DNA from: Perilla frutescens | Taxonomy: Eukaryota; Streptophyta; Magnoliopsida; Lamiales; Lamiaceae | Direction of reading: 5' to 3' | NCBI GenBank assembly: GCA_026008535.1 | Contig: BRKX01000017.1 | Span: forward strand, 11,672,501 to 11,736,500 | DNA length: 64,000 nt | Shown: piece after piece, positions 20,320 through 31,239 of the stretch | Numbering within the stretch: position 1 is the first letter of the stretch | How the letters are laid out: every line of letters begins with the position of its first letter | Translations under genes and position numbers: made by a program | The notes under the pieces: generated by a model | What the model was told of the DNA's origin: nothing | Databases searched by the model: none | Seen by the model: only the letters and a program-made list of their open reading frames with translations

Positions 20320-23082
20320 ATGGCAGCTAAGCCCCTAACTAGTGAGGCTATTGCTCTTACAGAGAAGAAAATGGATATGTCATTAGGTATGTGTTTTGGT
20401 AATCTAATATTACAGTATTCTTACGGAGCATTGTTTCATTGTTCCATTCCCTTAAGATTTTATTCCATTTAACCTCAGATGACATCATCAAAATGTCAAA
20501 GACTCGCAATATGAAGCCTAAGAAGCATAGAGTTTCTGTAAGACCCCTCCTTGGACTCTTCTGTTTGAGACTTATCTTCTGTGCTTTTTTTCCTTTACTG
20601 GTTCTAATAGTTTCAAGACTTACAGAATAAGGGTCAGAAAAGTTTCAACAATGTTCCCCAAGATAAAAGTTTGAAAGTCAAAAGGTTTATGGACACAAGA
20701 TCTTCCCTCAGACAGGTATGCATCAAGACTATAGATAATCTATCTGTTTGGATGTATGTGTCTTTGTCCATGTGTGTGTTAGGTATGTTATCATTTATAA
20801 GTGTGAACTCCTTTCTCTCTCTCTCTGAGTGTGGTACGAGGCGTATTTGGGCTACTGTTGGTTTGAATACTCAGTAATTTACTTGGTTGGGCTACTTTAG
20901 GTTTAAATACTCAGTAATTTACTTGGTCTAATTATGGTTTTGTTCTCTTGACAGGGTGCCCTTGCTCAGAGGAGGTCAAACATTCAGGGAAATCAGTTTC
21001 CTTTGGCAACTGAAGCTGCTAAAAAGGCTGTTGTTGCTCCTATTCAAGGCAGAGCTTTTAACCAAAGTAGGCCATTCAATGTTAATAAATCGAGGTACTT
21101 ACAGTGATTTTTTTGGGTATTTATGCTTCTATATGTGGATTTGGTAAATATCTTCTAACACGTTGATCATGGGGGTTAATACCTTTTCTGCTACAATGCA
21201 GGTAATCAGTGGTTCTTTGTGGGGTTGCAACCATGTCCCCCCGGTTGTCTATTTCCCAAAGCATGTGGTTGTTGTCTTTCATTTAGTTGGGTTATGGCTT
21301 CATATGGACGCTTTTGCTTGTGTTATTGAAAGCATGTCTTTCAGTCTTATTGTTATCCCCCTAGCAGTTGGTTTTTGGATCCGCCACATGGGGGAGGTTT
21401 TAATTAAATGTTGTTGGCTATTTGCTGCTAAAGAAAAGAAGCTTTGCCGTGATATAAGTGAAGCATATGAGTTTGTGCGTGGAAATTAAGAGTAGGTGGA
21501 GTATTATGTGCACAATATACTGTTTGCTTACGCTAGTTTCATAAGAGAAATGTCTCCTGCAAATGTATATTCATGCTGTAGTTGACTAGGCTTCTTTTGG
21601 GGATATATGAAGTATTATGGGAGGATCTTTCTATTCCAATTGTGGCATTCTAGACACAAAATCATCTGATGGTGTGATCTGTTAGATGATTTCCCCTGCA
21701 GTTGATAACTTCTGATGGATAGTTATAAGTGCGCAACTTGGACAAGCCTGTATATTTGGGTGGATAGTAATGTGGAAATGCTGTCTCATGTGGTTTGGGT
21801 ACCTGCTATATGCATGATTCTACCCATGTTATTTATACGGGAATTTCTGATCCTGATGGTTCTAGGAGCAACAAATTGGGCAGACTTCGTAGCTTTCCTC
21901 ATTTAACAAAGGATTATTTAGATCTGAACATATGCTTTAGAGGCTTTCTATGCAGCATTGTTGGATGGGATGCATTTTTGGGCTAGTGATACATATCAGC
22001 TTATTTTGTGTGATATTTTGCCATCTCAAGGGATACTTATCAGCTTCCTTGGTTTTCTACACAAAATATTTGGCTGTCAGAAACTCACTAAGGTTTTGGT
22101 GTGTCTGGGGTTGATCATATTGTTTCAGCCAATTTTAATGTAGTTTAACGAGCCAGGGCAGGGAGACTTTTTTCCTGTCATTGAAGGAGGATTTTTCCCA
22201 AGTATTGGCCTGTACTGTAGTTTTAGTTGTATAAGAAGATAATGAGCTTCAGATTATCAGATATGGTTTCGAAGTGTCGAATAAAATAAAAAGAGAACGA
22301 CGAGTTTGTCATCTTGCTTTGCTTCTCAGTCATGGTTGGGCACACTTAAGCTGAGGGATGTTTGCATTCTGACTCTAGATGCCTTGTTTCCTGGTCAGTT
22401 GTTTTGACCTACATTTTTATTCATATATTTAATCTTCGCCTATCATGTTTTTGCAGGGCTGGCCCCTCAACTTTCCAGAAGAATTCTGCAACTGGAGCTG
22501 GCTTCAATTTGAAGGTATCAGTCCTTACTTTTAAGTTAACATTGAAGCATTGCTGAATGTCTATACTTCCATTTTCAATTTTATCATAATTATTTTTTCG
22601 TCTTTTGAACTTATTTGAGATTACTATACAATGCCCTGGGGATTTGCAGATTTCTTGTAACTTTAAGATACACATTCAAGTTTTCTGCGTTTAGGATAAT
22701 AACTATTGGATGGATAGTTAGTTTGAATTAGAATGTTGTTTGGGATTATTTTATCTTTTGTGTGTCCATTTATTTAGACATTATCTTTTCTAGAAGCATG
22801 TGACGCATTGATGACACCACTTGGGCCTCTGCAGAGTTTTTTATATTTTGTAGGCATGTGAATCAATTAATTGTTACTATTTATGCGCAGAAACCATTAC
22901 AAAAACCGGTGCAGCAGGCATATTTAGGCCCCAAACAGAAGCCTCAAACCTTGGACTCGCTGTTTGCTAACATGAAAGAAGAAAGAATGAGGGTCTTGTC
23001 TCGACTGACCAACAGATCAAGAAGAAATGGAGGGAACCAGGCTGGTGTGCCTTGGGCAAGAGGAGCATACATGCAAAATTAG
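20320..23082 (+). CDS. UIEF: UAP56-interacting mRNA export factor (UIEF/FYTTD1-like)
   Basis: Predicted nuclear adaptor that recruits the RNA helicase UAP56 to mRNA for export. Coding exons by splice sites and frame: 20320-20386, 20479-20537, 20626-20715, 20955-21094, 22457-22514, 22891-23082. They total 606 bases, 201 residues, with all phases consistent. Residues about 18-27 read MDMSLDDIIKM, the UAP56-binding motif known from ALY, UIF and plant UIEF proteins. Other matches to the plant family are a short basic stretch, RRSNIQGNQFPL, and a C-terminal block QTLDSLFANMKEERM. The rest is low-complexity basic sequence with no folded domain visible. A non-coding first exon probably ends at 19962. 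Intron 21095-22456 is unusually long (1.36 kb). No stops or shifts were found, so it looks functional. Family placement is by memory of the Arabidopsis UIEF1/2 proteins. Confidence 0.85.
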
Positions 23083-23636
23083 TAGCTATGCTGGCTTAGA
23101 TTGAAATGTAGTTTTTGTGTTGAAAGTTGTTCAATATCTAAGGAAGCCATCCTAAGTTTGTCGTCTCCGTCAATTCAACATTGACGGGGGACATCTTTGA
23201 TATCAGTTCAAAACGGAAGTTTGTGTATAGCATCTAGTTTACATCATCGAAAATTCTTGTTGCAAGGGTTAATAGAGTTGGATGCGAGTCGACTTTGATG
23301 TGTTTGGGAGGCAAGAGTTATTTATTTGTGTATGCCGATACCATGTGGATCTGTTGCTTTTCTGTTCATTTCCTTGTATTTTTTTGATTTTTTTTTGTTT
23401 TTTAGGCAGCTTTATCATTGTCCCAACAACTCTTAAATCAGAGAACTTGTTGAAAATGATTCGTGTCCAAGTTATTACTAATGTAATGCAGCTTTGGCTC
23501 TATTTCATTTTGTATATGAATATGTCAATGTTAGCCAGCACCAAAAATGTTGAGAGATTTATTTTTAACGCTTCCCTTGTATGTTTCCATTAAAGTCATG
23601 GCTGAAATTGTGTACCTTCAACAAATAATTGTTGTA
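23083..23636 (+). other. 3' untranslated region and flank of the export-factor gene
   Basis: T-rich sequence without a conserved reading frame, ending at the SINE target duplication. The polyadenylation point could not be fixed. Confidence 0.5.
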
Positions 23637-23812
23637 GTCCTGGTGGGGATGGCCTAATGATGGAGTGAGGTTATTTGATGATCTAGTGGTGGAGTGAGAT
23701 TGTTTAATGATCTAGTGGTGGAGTTAGGTTGTTTGGAGATCAAATGTTATGGATTCGAATCTCTTCAATACCACTAGATCGGATGTGCTAGTTCAAAAAC
23801 AATAGTAATAAT
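23637..23812 (+). mobile_element. tRNA-derived SINE with perfect target duplication
   Basis: The 176-bp body is flanked by AATAATTGTTGTA at 23624-23636 and 23813-23825. A-box-like TGGCCTAATGATGG lies near its start and B-box-like GGATTCGAATCTC at about 23752, the polymerase III signals of a tRNA-derived SINE. It contains an internal near-duplication (TGATCTAGTGGTGGAGT twice) and ends in an A-rich/AAT tail. A shorter relative is at 37433. Confidence 0.85.
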
Positions 23813-23859
23813 AATAATTGTTGTATTAAGCACCCAAAAAAAAAAAAAAAAAGAGCTGG

Positions 23860-25500
23860 TGTAAATTAAATTTATTGCCCATTAAATTATGTCATTAGTT
23901 AAACAGTCAATTATAAATTTTCTTTACATTTTTCGGATTAAATTAAATATAATTTTAAAATTAAATTCATAGATAATTAATATTTAATAGATTGATTTAA
24001 TGATTAATGAGAAATTGACGCATGTCAAATGCACACAGAAAATGAAATATCCACATTATAAGTTAAGCCATTAGGATTTCGCCACTGAAACCCTAGACCC
24101 ATAATCATTCCATCTAAGTTCTAAAAGTCAAACCCTAATTTTTCTAAGGGAAAATCTAAATATTGTCTCATTTTTCTCTTTTACAATCCCAAATATTTTA
24201 TGAAATATAAATATTAATATGATAAGACTTATTTATCCCTTAACCCCTAATCCTCTTAAACCATAGGACAATTATATTTTGATTTCATTCACAATGGAAA
24301 CGTTTTTTTTATAAAACGTGTGTTTGTCCAAATTACAACGACCTTTCTGAAAATTTAATGAAGCGCACATTGATTAATTTCTTAAATTACTCAAGTTCGT
24401 TTGTAATTATGTGGAAACTGATAGACACTATTATTTCAAAAAATTTACTAAACCAGATGAAGCATCATTGGGTTTTGGCGGATAACTGTTTTTGAGGTCT
24501 AATTTCCCCATCTCTACATTCTTCCAAAACCCTCCACTATTGCATTAGTTTTCCAATTCAGAATATGAATTAACTAATGCAGTATATATGCTTCTACGAT
24601 CCGTTAACACTTATATTTTTCGGGGGGTGAATTTTTATACTTGTTAGATATATACAATTAAACCTCAATGATTTACAGACTGGACAGTCTTATGTTGTTA
24701 TTTCATCACTAGTTATCATCACGACGCGATGTTGTAATCTATGGTTAGATTTGGAGGAAAGGTGACTAGGTGAGTAATGAAGTATAGACAAGAAAAAAGT
24801 GTTAGCTAGTGAGAGTGGAGGATAGAGAATATGTTCAAAACTATATATGGAAAGCAATGCCAGTTTGAGAGGCACAGAAGGTGAGGTTGTGATATATTTT
24901 GATTTGAGGGGGCGGTGGAGAGAGATAGGAGACTATATACAACATGGACATACATTTTCTGCAAAGTTTGTAAGTATATAAAAGTAATTTTAAGTATACT
25001 TATTTTATTTCGTTAAAATAAATACCCGTGGGAGTAAAATTGGGGCTATGTTTATAATCACTCTTCTTAAATTAAATTATCATGGAATTATAAATAGGAG
25101 TCTCCATATCAGATGAAAAACACACTAGGAATCATGATTAAAGAGGTCAAGAAATTCGAGGAAAATTCTCTATAAAGTTCTCTCCAGCATTCAAGGCATT
25201 CCAGCCAGAGATTCAAGTTGTTCTTCATGGAAGCAACACGTTCTTTGCCGTAATCATCTCAAGTCCATCATTTAATCCGGAATCAAGGTCGTCGGCCTAT
25301 GGATAACTTCATTAAAGTTCAAACAACAAGTTCGAGAATATAGAAGAGTCAAATTTACTCTGAAGATTTCAAAACCCGCTTGAAGATCAAGTTTTGAAGA
25401 GAAGAATCAGAGAAATAATAGAGATTGGATCCGTAAAATACATTCTGATTCAAAAATAATTTTATTTGTACACATTTTGTGTTTTACCAAATTAAGATAC
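23860..25500 (+). mobile_element. LTR-like dispersed repeat, copy A (split by an insertion)
   Basis: 23860-24147 and about 25069-25500 together match the repeat at 33677-34330, and the first part matches 45310-45667. Shared landmarks include GGATTAAATTAAATATAA, TTAATATTTAATA, CATTCCATCTAAG, TCTCC.TATC.GATG.AAAACAC and GCATTCAAGGCATT. TG start, AT-rich body and dispersal suggest a solo LTR, possibly Copia, but no internal coding part is present anywhere in the window. The right limit is uncertain. Confidence 0.7.
24148..25068 (+). other. 0.92-kb insertion within LTR-like copy A
   Basis: Absent from copies B and C at the equivalent point (TTTTCTAA|ATTAAAT). It is AT-rich with no coding frame I trust, and it has weak terminal similarity only (AAGGGAAAAT versus AAGAAGAGTG inverted). 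It is probably a non-autonomous element, family unknown. The small open frame at 24690-24875 (minus) looks like chance. Confidence 0.5.
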
Positions 25501-26444
25501 AATATATTTGAAACTTTTAAGACTTAATTACATTTCCTAAGAATCTTGATTTAATCTTAGGAACTAAACTTATGTTAAGGAAAAATAAATTTGGGAATTG
25601 AGCTCACTTGAAAGTGTATGCGTCAAATCTGAAAATTAGTGAATCAAATAATTAGGCCATTAACAATTTAAACATTTCATTTGTATATCTACTATATCAT
25701 TTATATATCTCCTTCACAAGTCACAACCACCTTCCCTGTTGGGTTTGGGCCCTCATTAGTTGGAAGCCCATTAACTAAATTAATTAAAATGGCCCATGCA
25801 ACAAATGAGTTCATTGAGGGATTGCTCATTTGAGGACAATTCACGTGTGTGAATTAAAAAGAGATTCACAATTGTGAATTGAATATAGCCGCCGTCAGCT
25901 GGGAACTACCGAAGCCAAAAGGAAGGAGAGAGAGAGGGAGGGAGGGAGAGAGAGGGAGGGAGGGAGAGAGTTTGAGGTTGGGAGAAATATTTATTTAGAT
26001 AAAAGTAAATTATATTTGGGAAAAAATAATAAGATTTAAAATTAAAGTGTTATGTGGGCAAAGTGTACTTTATCTTACACAAGGTTGGTCTCATAAAATC
26101 TGAAAAATTATGAAAAATTGTACTTCTTCTGCAAAAAATCTGCAAGAAGAATAATATTTCGAAATAATAAATTCAAGGGTATCACATGCAATATTTATGA
26201 TTAGGGTTTGGAAAAACCAACCACCCACCACCCATAATTCGCAGTCTTCTCGCTTTGGGTTTTAAAAAAAAATTCAAACGCATTAAATTCCATTCATTTT
26301 ATCCAACCATCACTTCTTCTCCCTCACCCTTTCACTCTTGCCGATTTCTGGAAAAAAAAATTCAAAATCTGCCGAACTAAAATCGACGTCTCTCTCTCTC
26401 TCTTGGAACTCGGCCGGTGGAACTACAACGAGCAGACGCCGGAG
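25501..26444 (+). other. flank of the DUF1985 gene, with a GGGA-rich microsatellite
   Basis: No gene seen. A purine run of GAGA/GGGA repeats (25921-25970) could form a G-quadruplex. CT-rich leader sequence (26300-26440) precedes the first ATG of the next gene. Confidence 0.6.
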
Positions 26445-29400
26445 ATGGAAGGAGGACAAGGACAAGAGGCAGCAACGTCTTCTTCGCAAGTAGGTTTCAA
26501 ATTTTAACAGTTCATGAAACTATTAATCCTGATTTGATATTACATTTGGTTCATTGTTAGATATGCATTTGATTAATTTTGACATCGATTAGTTTTTGAA
26601 AATAATCATCCACCTAATTTAATTGAAGCATGTTTACACTTAAGCGAGGCACGTTTATAATCAACCGAGGCTTGCTCATAATTAATCAACGCTAGTTCTT
26701 AATTAATCGAATGAAAGAAATTAGGGGTTAGAATTAATCGATGATAGGCTTACTATGTTATGCGTGTTTTTTTATGTTAATTGTGACTTATTTTACTAAT
26801 TGAGGCTCTTATTATGTTAATTGTGGATTTAGAACTCAATCGAGGAATCCCAAATTAAAAAAAAAAAAATCGAGGCCCTCCTCGATTAATTTAAAATTAT
26901 TTTAAAATTAATCGAGGCCTTCCTCGATTAATTTGAAAAAACACAAGCTAATCGAGACCCTCCTCGATTAATTTTAAAAAACACAAGCTAACCGAGGCCC
27001 TCCTCGATTAATTTAATACAAATCGAGGCATTACTTGATTAATTTTTTTTAAAATTAATCGATTAATTTAAGACTAATCGATTAATATTTAATGTAAATC
27101 GATTAATTTAATACAAAAAATTAATTGATTAATTTAAAAAAAACTAATCGATTAATATTTTAAAAAAACTAATCGATTAGTTTTAAAAAAAAGCTAGTAA
27201 CCTAAATAAAACTAATCGATAATATTTAAATAATCGATTAAATAAAACTAATCGATTAATATTTAAATATTTAAATAATCGATTAAATCTAATGGCCTAA
27301 AAAAACTAATCGATTAATATTTAAATAAAACTAATCGATTAAATATTTAATGTAAATCGATTAATTCTAAAAAAAATTAATCGATTAATTTTAAAAAAAA
27401 ACCAATCGATTAATATTTAAAATTAAATAATCGATTAGTTTAAAAAAAAAACCTATTACATTAATATTTAATGTAAAAAAAAACTAATAGTTGAATATTT
27501 AATCTATAAAAAGAAATCGATTAATTTAAACAAATATAATCTATTAATTTAAGACTAATCGATTAAATATTTAATGTAAATCGATTAATTCTAAAAAAAA
27601 TTAATCGATTAATTTAAAAAAAAACTAATCGATTAATATTTCAAAAAAACTAATAGAATTTACTTTAATAGTTTTAATTTTGAAAATGTTGTTAGATTGA
27701 TTGGGTTAGACTGCCGTTACGGAGCCGGAGGACCTTGGTCGTCGTGTACGCCATCCCAGGTGTTATTGACACGATCAGAGACACGCTGCTCGCGATTGGT
27801 GGTGACGCCGTCCGACTATTCAGATCGGGCTGTTTTGGATATTTTCTGGACTACAGAGGTGGTGACGTCCAGAAGAGGGTCATACACGCGCTGATGACGT
27901 ACGAGGTGCACGCGCCGGATCGTGCACGTGTGGGGCGGGAGGCATGGTTTCACATTCATCACTCCCAGCTGCGGTTCGGTCCGAGTGAGTACGCCTTGGT
28001 GTCAGGTTTACGATTCGGCAGCTCGACATTCGATCCTCATGGTGATCATATTGTTCCGTCGAGATCTGTGTACCACCGTTTATTCGAAGGGAAGCGTACG
28101 ACCATCAAACAGATGGAGGACAGGTTCACACAGCTGGGGATGGCCAGAGACGCTTCGGATTCTGTGAAGGTTGCGAACATATTGTTCGTATACCGGATGG
28201 TTCTGTACCTAGATCAGTACCGGGTCGTGGATCCATGGGTGTGGGCCCTAGCGGAGGATGTGGAGTGATGGAACTCGTTTCCATGGGGTGCATATTCTTA
28301 CCAGACGTTGATGCACTACATTGGCCTCGTCCCCAGGACTCGACAGGCTATGGGCGGGAAAGGATCCGGACAGTATCATTTTTACGGGCCGATCTGGGCA
28401 CTCCAGGTAATTAGTTTAAATTTAATTGTTCTAAATTAGTTGAAATCAAGTGAATACGTAACTAATCCATTAATCTACTTTACAGGTATGGGCTTGTGAG
28501 GTGATACCGGAGTTGGCTAGTGAGGCTGGTGTGCATAGTTGACAGCTCACTGTGCCTCGATGTTTGAGGTGGACATTCAGACACCCTGCCACCGACCCGG
28601 CCACCTTATTACAGTGAGTGGTACGTTTTGATGTTTCTTGATATATTTAGAATCTTCGATCTATATTTGTTAATTCATCTTAATGATATTATTATTAATT
28701 CCATGCAGTCACGTGTGGTTATGTTGGTGCCATCTCCCGAGGAGACGGCAACTTCATATTACATGAGCATGCAGTTGGAGCCTGGAGCTCAGAGCGTGAG
28801 ATTTGTTCCCGCTCGATCCGGGAACAAGAAGAAGATGCTTGCAAATGTGGCATCTTGTTGTTCCACATCGGCAGAGGAGGTTGTCCCCCCCCATCAGCCC
28901 GAGCCACCAGAGCTGCTCGGACACCACAGACGGGCCGTCAGGCGACCAGTCGACCCTCGAGTAGCCGGGCATTGAGGGACGAGCCAGATCATACTGAGCC
29001 TGGAGCCCGGCCCCCCACTGAGGATGCACCAGTGCACACAGCAGATTCGATTGATCCAGAGAGCCCTCCTCGAGCTTGGGGAATGAAGCGTTCGAGGAGG
29101 GATCGCACGCCGAGCAGTGGGGAGCCCTCAGAGAGTTTCATTCAGAGGATTGTGGATCGAGTGATGCCCCGTGTCCAGGAGCTTATTGACACGACTATTG
29201 CGCCCCGTGTCCAGGAGTATGTGGATCGGGCTATTGATCGTGCATTAGCTGGTCTGAGTAGCCGCCCTCGGAGGTCACACATGCCTCGGGATAGAGACCG
29301 CCACAGCCCGGAGCCGAGCGACTGTAGTGCTGGTCATCAGGCTCCACAACCCACTGTGGAGCAGGAGGGTACTAGCACTTCGGCTCCACGCCATGGTGGT

Positions 29401-30429
29401 TTTAGCGCGACCTATCAGCTCATGAATGACATTGATGATAGCACACTCCAGGTCACCTACCCACGATTTAGATCCTCGGGTCCGGATGTCGCTGTTCAGC
29501 TCTACTTCAACGGCGATCGCTTGCGGCAGTCCTGGTTTGACCATCTTGAGGATCCGAGGACTGAGTTGAAGGATGTTCACATGAGCTACTTTCTGAGCGC
29601 GATGGCTCGACGAGTTAAGAGGGACAACCATTGTCCGACAGCGGTGGCTACTACTGGTCTATATGTGAGTTCAAGTACTTATTTGAAAATAGTTTGTCTT
29701 TTTTTTTACTACACGCTTAATCGTAATTCATTTTTTGCAGAAAGCCCTCGTTGCAGCATGGAAGAGACTGCATCCTCTTGACCCGGAGTGCAGACTTGCA
29801 TACGATGACGATGACTACCAGCGGTGGAGACCTGCAGAGGGACTGATACATCGGATCCATAGCAGGGATGGGCGGTATCAGGTGCCATGGAAGGGGCGTG
29901 ATTATGTAAGTGAGCTTCACAAGAAAATGATATATTATCATATATTATTTGCTGACATTAATCTTGATATGATCCCGATCTTATGTTGCAGGCGATCGTG
30001 GTATGTGACGTCGCAAATGAGCACTCGGTAGTGGTTCGTATCCGCTTTTCTGACTGGGTCGTAGAGTTGTACGACTCATTTATGTTTTAGATGGACGATC
30101 CGAGCAACCGCGTCCAGTACGAGAGGCGAGATAGAGAGTTGATGCCCCTACTCCGCCTACTTCCACGCCTACTCATATGTGCCGGATTTTGGGAAGGTCG
30201 TCAGATGCCGTCCCGATGTGCTTTTGCGATGACCCTGGACAAGTCTATACCGGACCAGTACGTGTAGACGGAAGGCACGAGCTGTGGAGTATATGCCTGC
30301 ATGTACATAGATCGGCTTTTAGGTGCAGGAATTCCGCCCGGATTGTCGGAGGAGGGAGTACATGCGTATCGGAGGGTTATAGGGGCTCGGATATATTCAT
30401 TGACTTACATTAAGAGGCCTAGCTTGTAG
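26445..30429 (+). pseudogene. DUF1985 and Ulp1-like cysteine protease gene, broken
   Basis: Six exons fit by splice sites: 26445-26489, 27696-28406, 28486-28620, 28709-29664, 29741-29905, 29992-30429. Exon 2 has the DUF1985 pattern (GCFGYFLDYRGGD... RFGPSEYALVSGLRFG). Exon 4 is polar and low-complexity (prolines, arginines, repeated PRVQE). Exon 6 resembles a C48 Ulp1 protease: His in NEHSVVVRI, Asp in ELYDSF, Cys in TSCGVYACMYIDRL, a plausible catalytic triad. If active, such proteins would cleave SUMO-like conjugates; the role in transposition is unknown. Inactivating changes are TGA at 28266 and 28540, possibly TGA near 28615, a frameshift at an eight-C run near 28880, and TAG at 30088 and 30265. 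Intron 1 is filled with AATCGATTAAT repeats. Confidence 0.75.
26860..27650. repeat. AATCGATTAAT motif array, left side
   Basis: Dozens of copies of the palindrome-containing motif (TTAATCGATTAA) and of CCTCGATTAAT / AATCGAGG, separated by A-runs. It lies wholly in intron 1 of the DUF1985 gene. Looser copies extend left to about 26610. Confidence 0.9.
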
Positions 30430-30544
30430 ATGCTAACATTACAATATTGACATTAAGAGGATCGTATGAGTAGAACTATGACTTATGTGTTTATTTTGTA
30501 CTTGAACTTGATTAATGTAAATGTTTTTCTTGAAAATTGATGTT

Positions 30545-30971
30545 CTCGTTCTATCATTCACCTCTTCTTGTTCTTGTTCTTCTCCTTCTGCCTCTTCTTC
30601 TGCAGTAGGACCATGCGTCTCTGCATGTGAAAAGTAGGGAACATAGTCGTCCCTCATAGATGGTCCGGCTCCAGAACCTTCCAACTGTCTTGAAATCACG
30701 TACACGATCATCTCAGTAGTCTGCTCGTGAAGCAAATCGAGCAAATCTCCATCATCTTACAAAGATGCTCTGATCCGTCTGTTAGTATTGGTGCTGGTGA
30801 GGTAAAATAATTCATACTCGATCCTGTTCGGGTCAGTCTGCAAACCTCCCTCACCAGTGAGCTAAAACACAGCTTATCGGATGACATCGTCACGAGTTGC
30901 TCGTCCCCATCTACATATTCTGATCTCTCCCATCGTCCACTGTGTCGTACAATAATGCGGCGTCTAACCAT
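30545..30971 (-). pseudogene. MuDR-type transposase, N-terminal fragment
   Basis: The first ATG (30971, minus) follows a TTGCAG acceptor. The N-terminal sequence VRRRIIVRHSGRW...EYVDGDEQLV...LCFSSLVREVCRL is typical of MULE transposase N-termini. A frameshift near 30757 leads into DGDLLDLLHEQTTEMIVYVISRQLEG, then an acidic tail (AEEEAEGEEQEQEE). The zinc finger and DDE catalytic domain are missing; only about 100 bp separates the break from the end of the DUF1985/Ulp1 gene on the other strand, so a deletion removed the rest. Confidence 0.75.
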
Positions 30972-30994
30972 CTGCAATTTATAAACAATGCTAT

Positions 30995-31145
30995 GTGATT
31001 AAACCCTAAACTCTATTAAAACCTAAACGCTATAAAACCATAAAACCCTAAAACCTTTTCTCTAGAAAGCCACGATTCAAACCCTAAAACCCTAAAACAT
31101 TTTCTCTAGAAAGCCACGATTCAAACCCTAAAACCCTAAAACATA
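30995..31145 (+). repeat. telomere-like AACCCTAAA repeats and a 52-bp tandem unit
   Basis: Several ACCCTAAA units are mixed with two copies of a unit containing TTTTCTCTAGAAAGCCACG. It lies 30-170 bp upstream of the transposase ATG (minus sense), where teloboxes occur in some plant promoters. It is too short and degenerate to be a telomere. Confidence 0.75.
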
Positions 31146-31239
31146 TTAAATCCTTAAAGATGTGACCATTAATACTAACTAAAGCAATTAAATAAAATTG
31201 AACTGGAAAAATGGATAAAATAATAAAGTTCAAATATAA

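Noticed and set aside
20956..22143. Several open frames in and beside the long intron of the export-factor gene
   Set aside because: They run across well-placed splice sites whose exons join in phase; no conserved sequence.
26860..27650. CRISPR or replication-origin iterons
   Set aside because: The context is a spliced plant transposon gene; motif spacing is irregular A-runs, not spacers.
30995..31145. True or interstitial telomere
   Set aside because: Only a few degenerate units, mixed with unrelated sequence.
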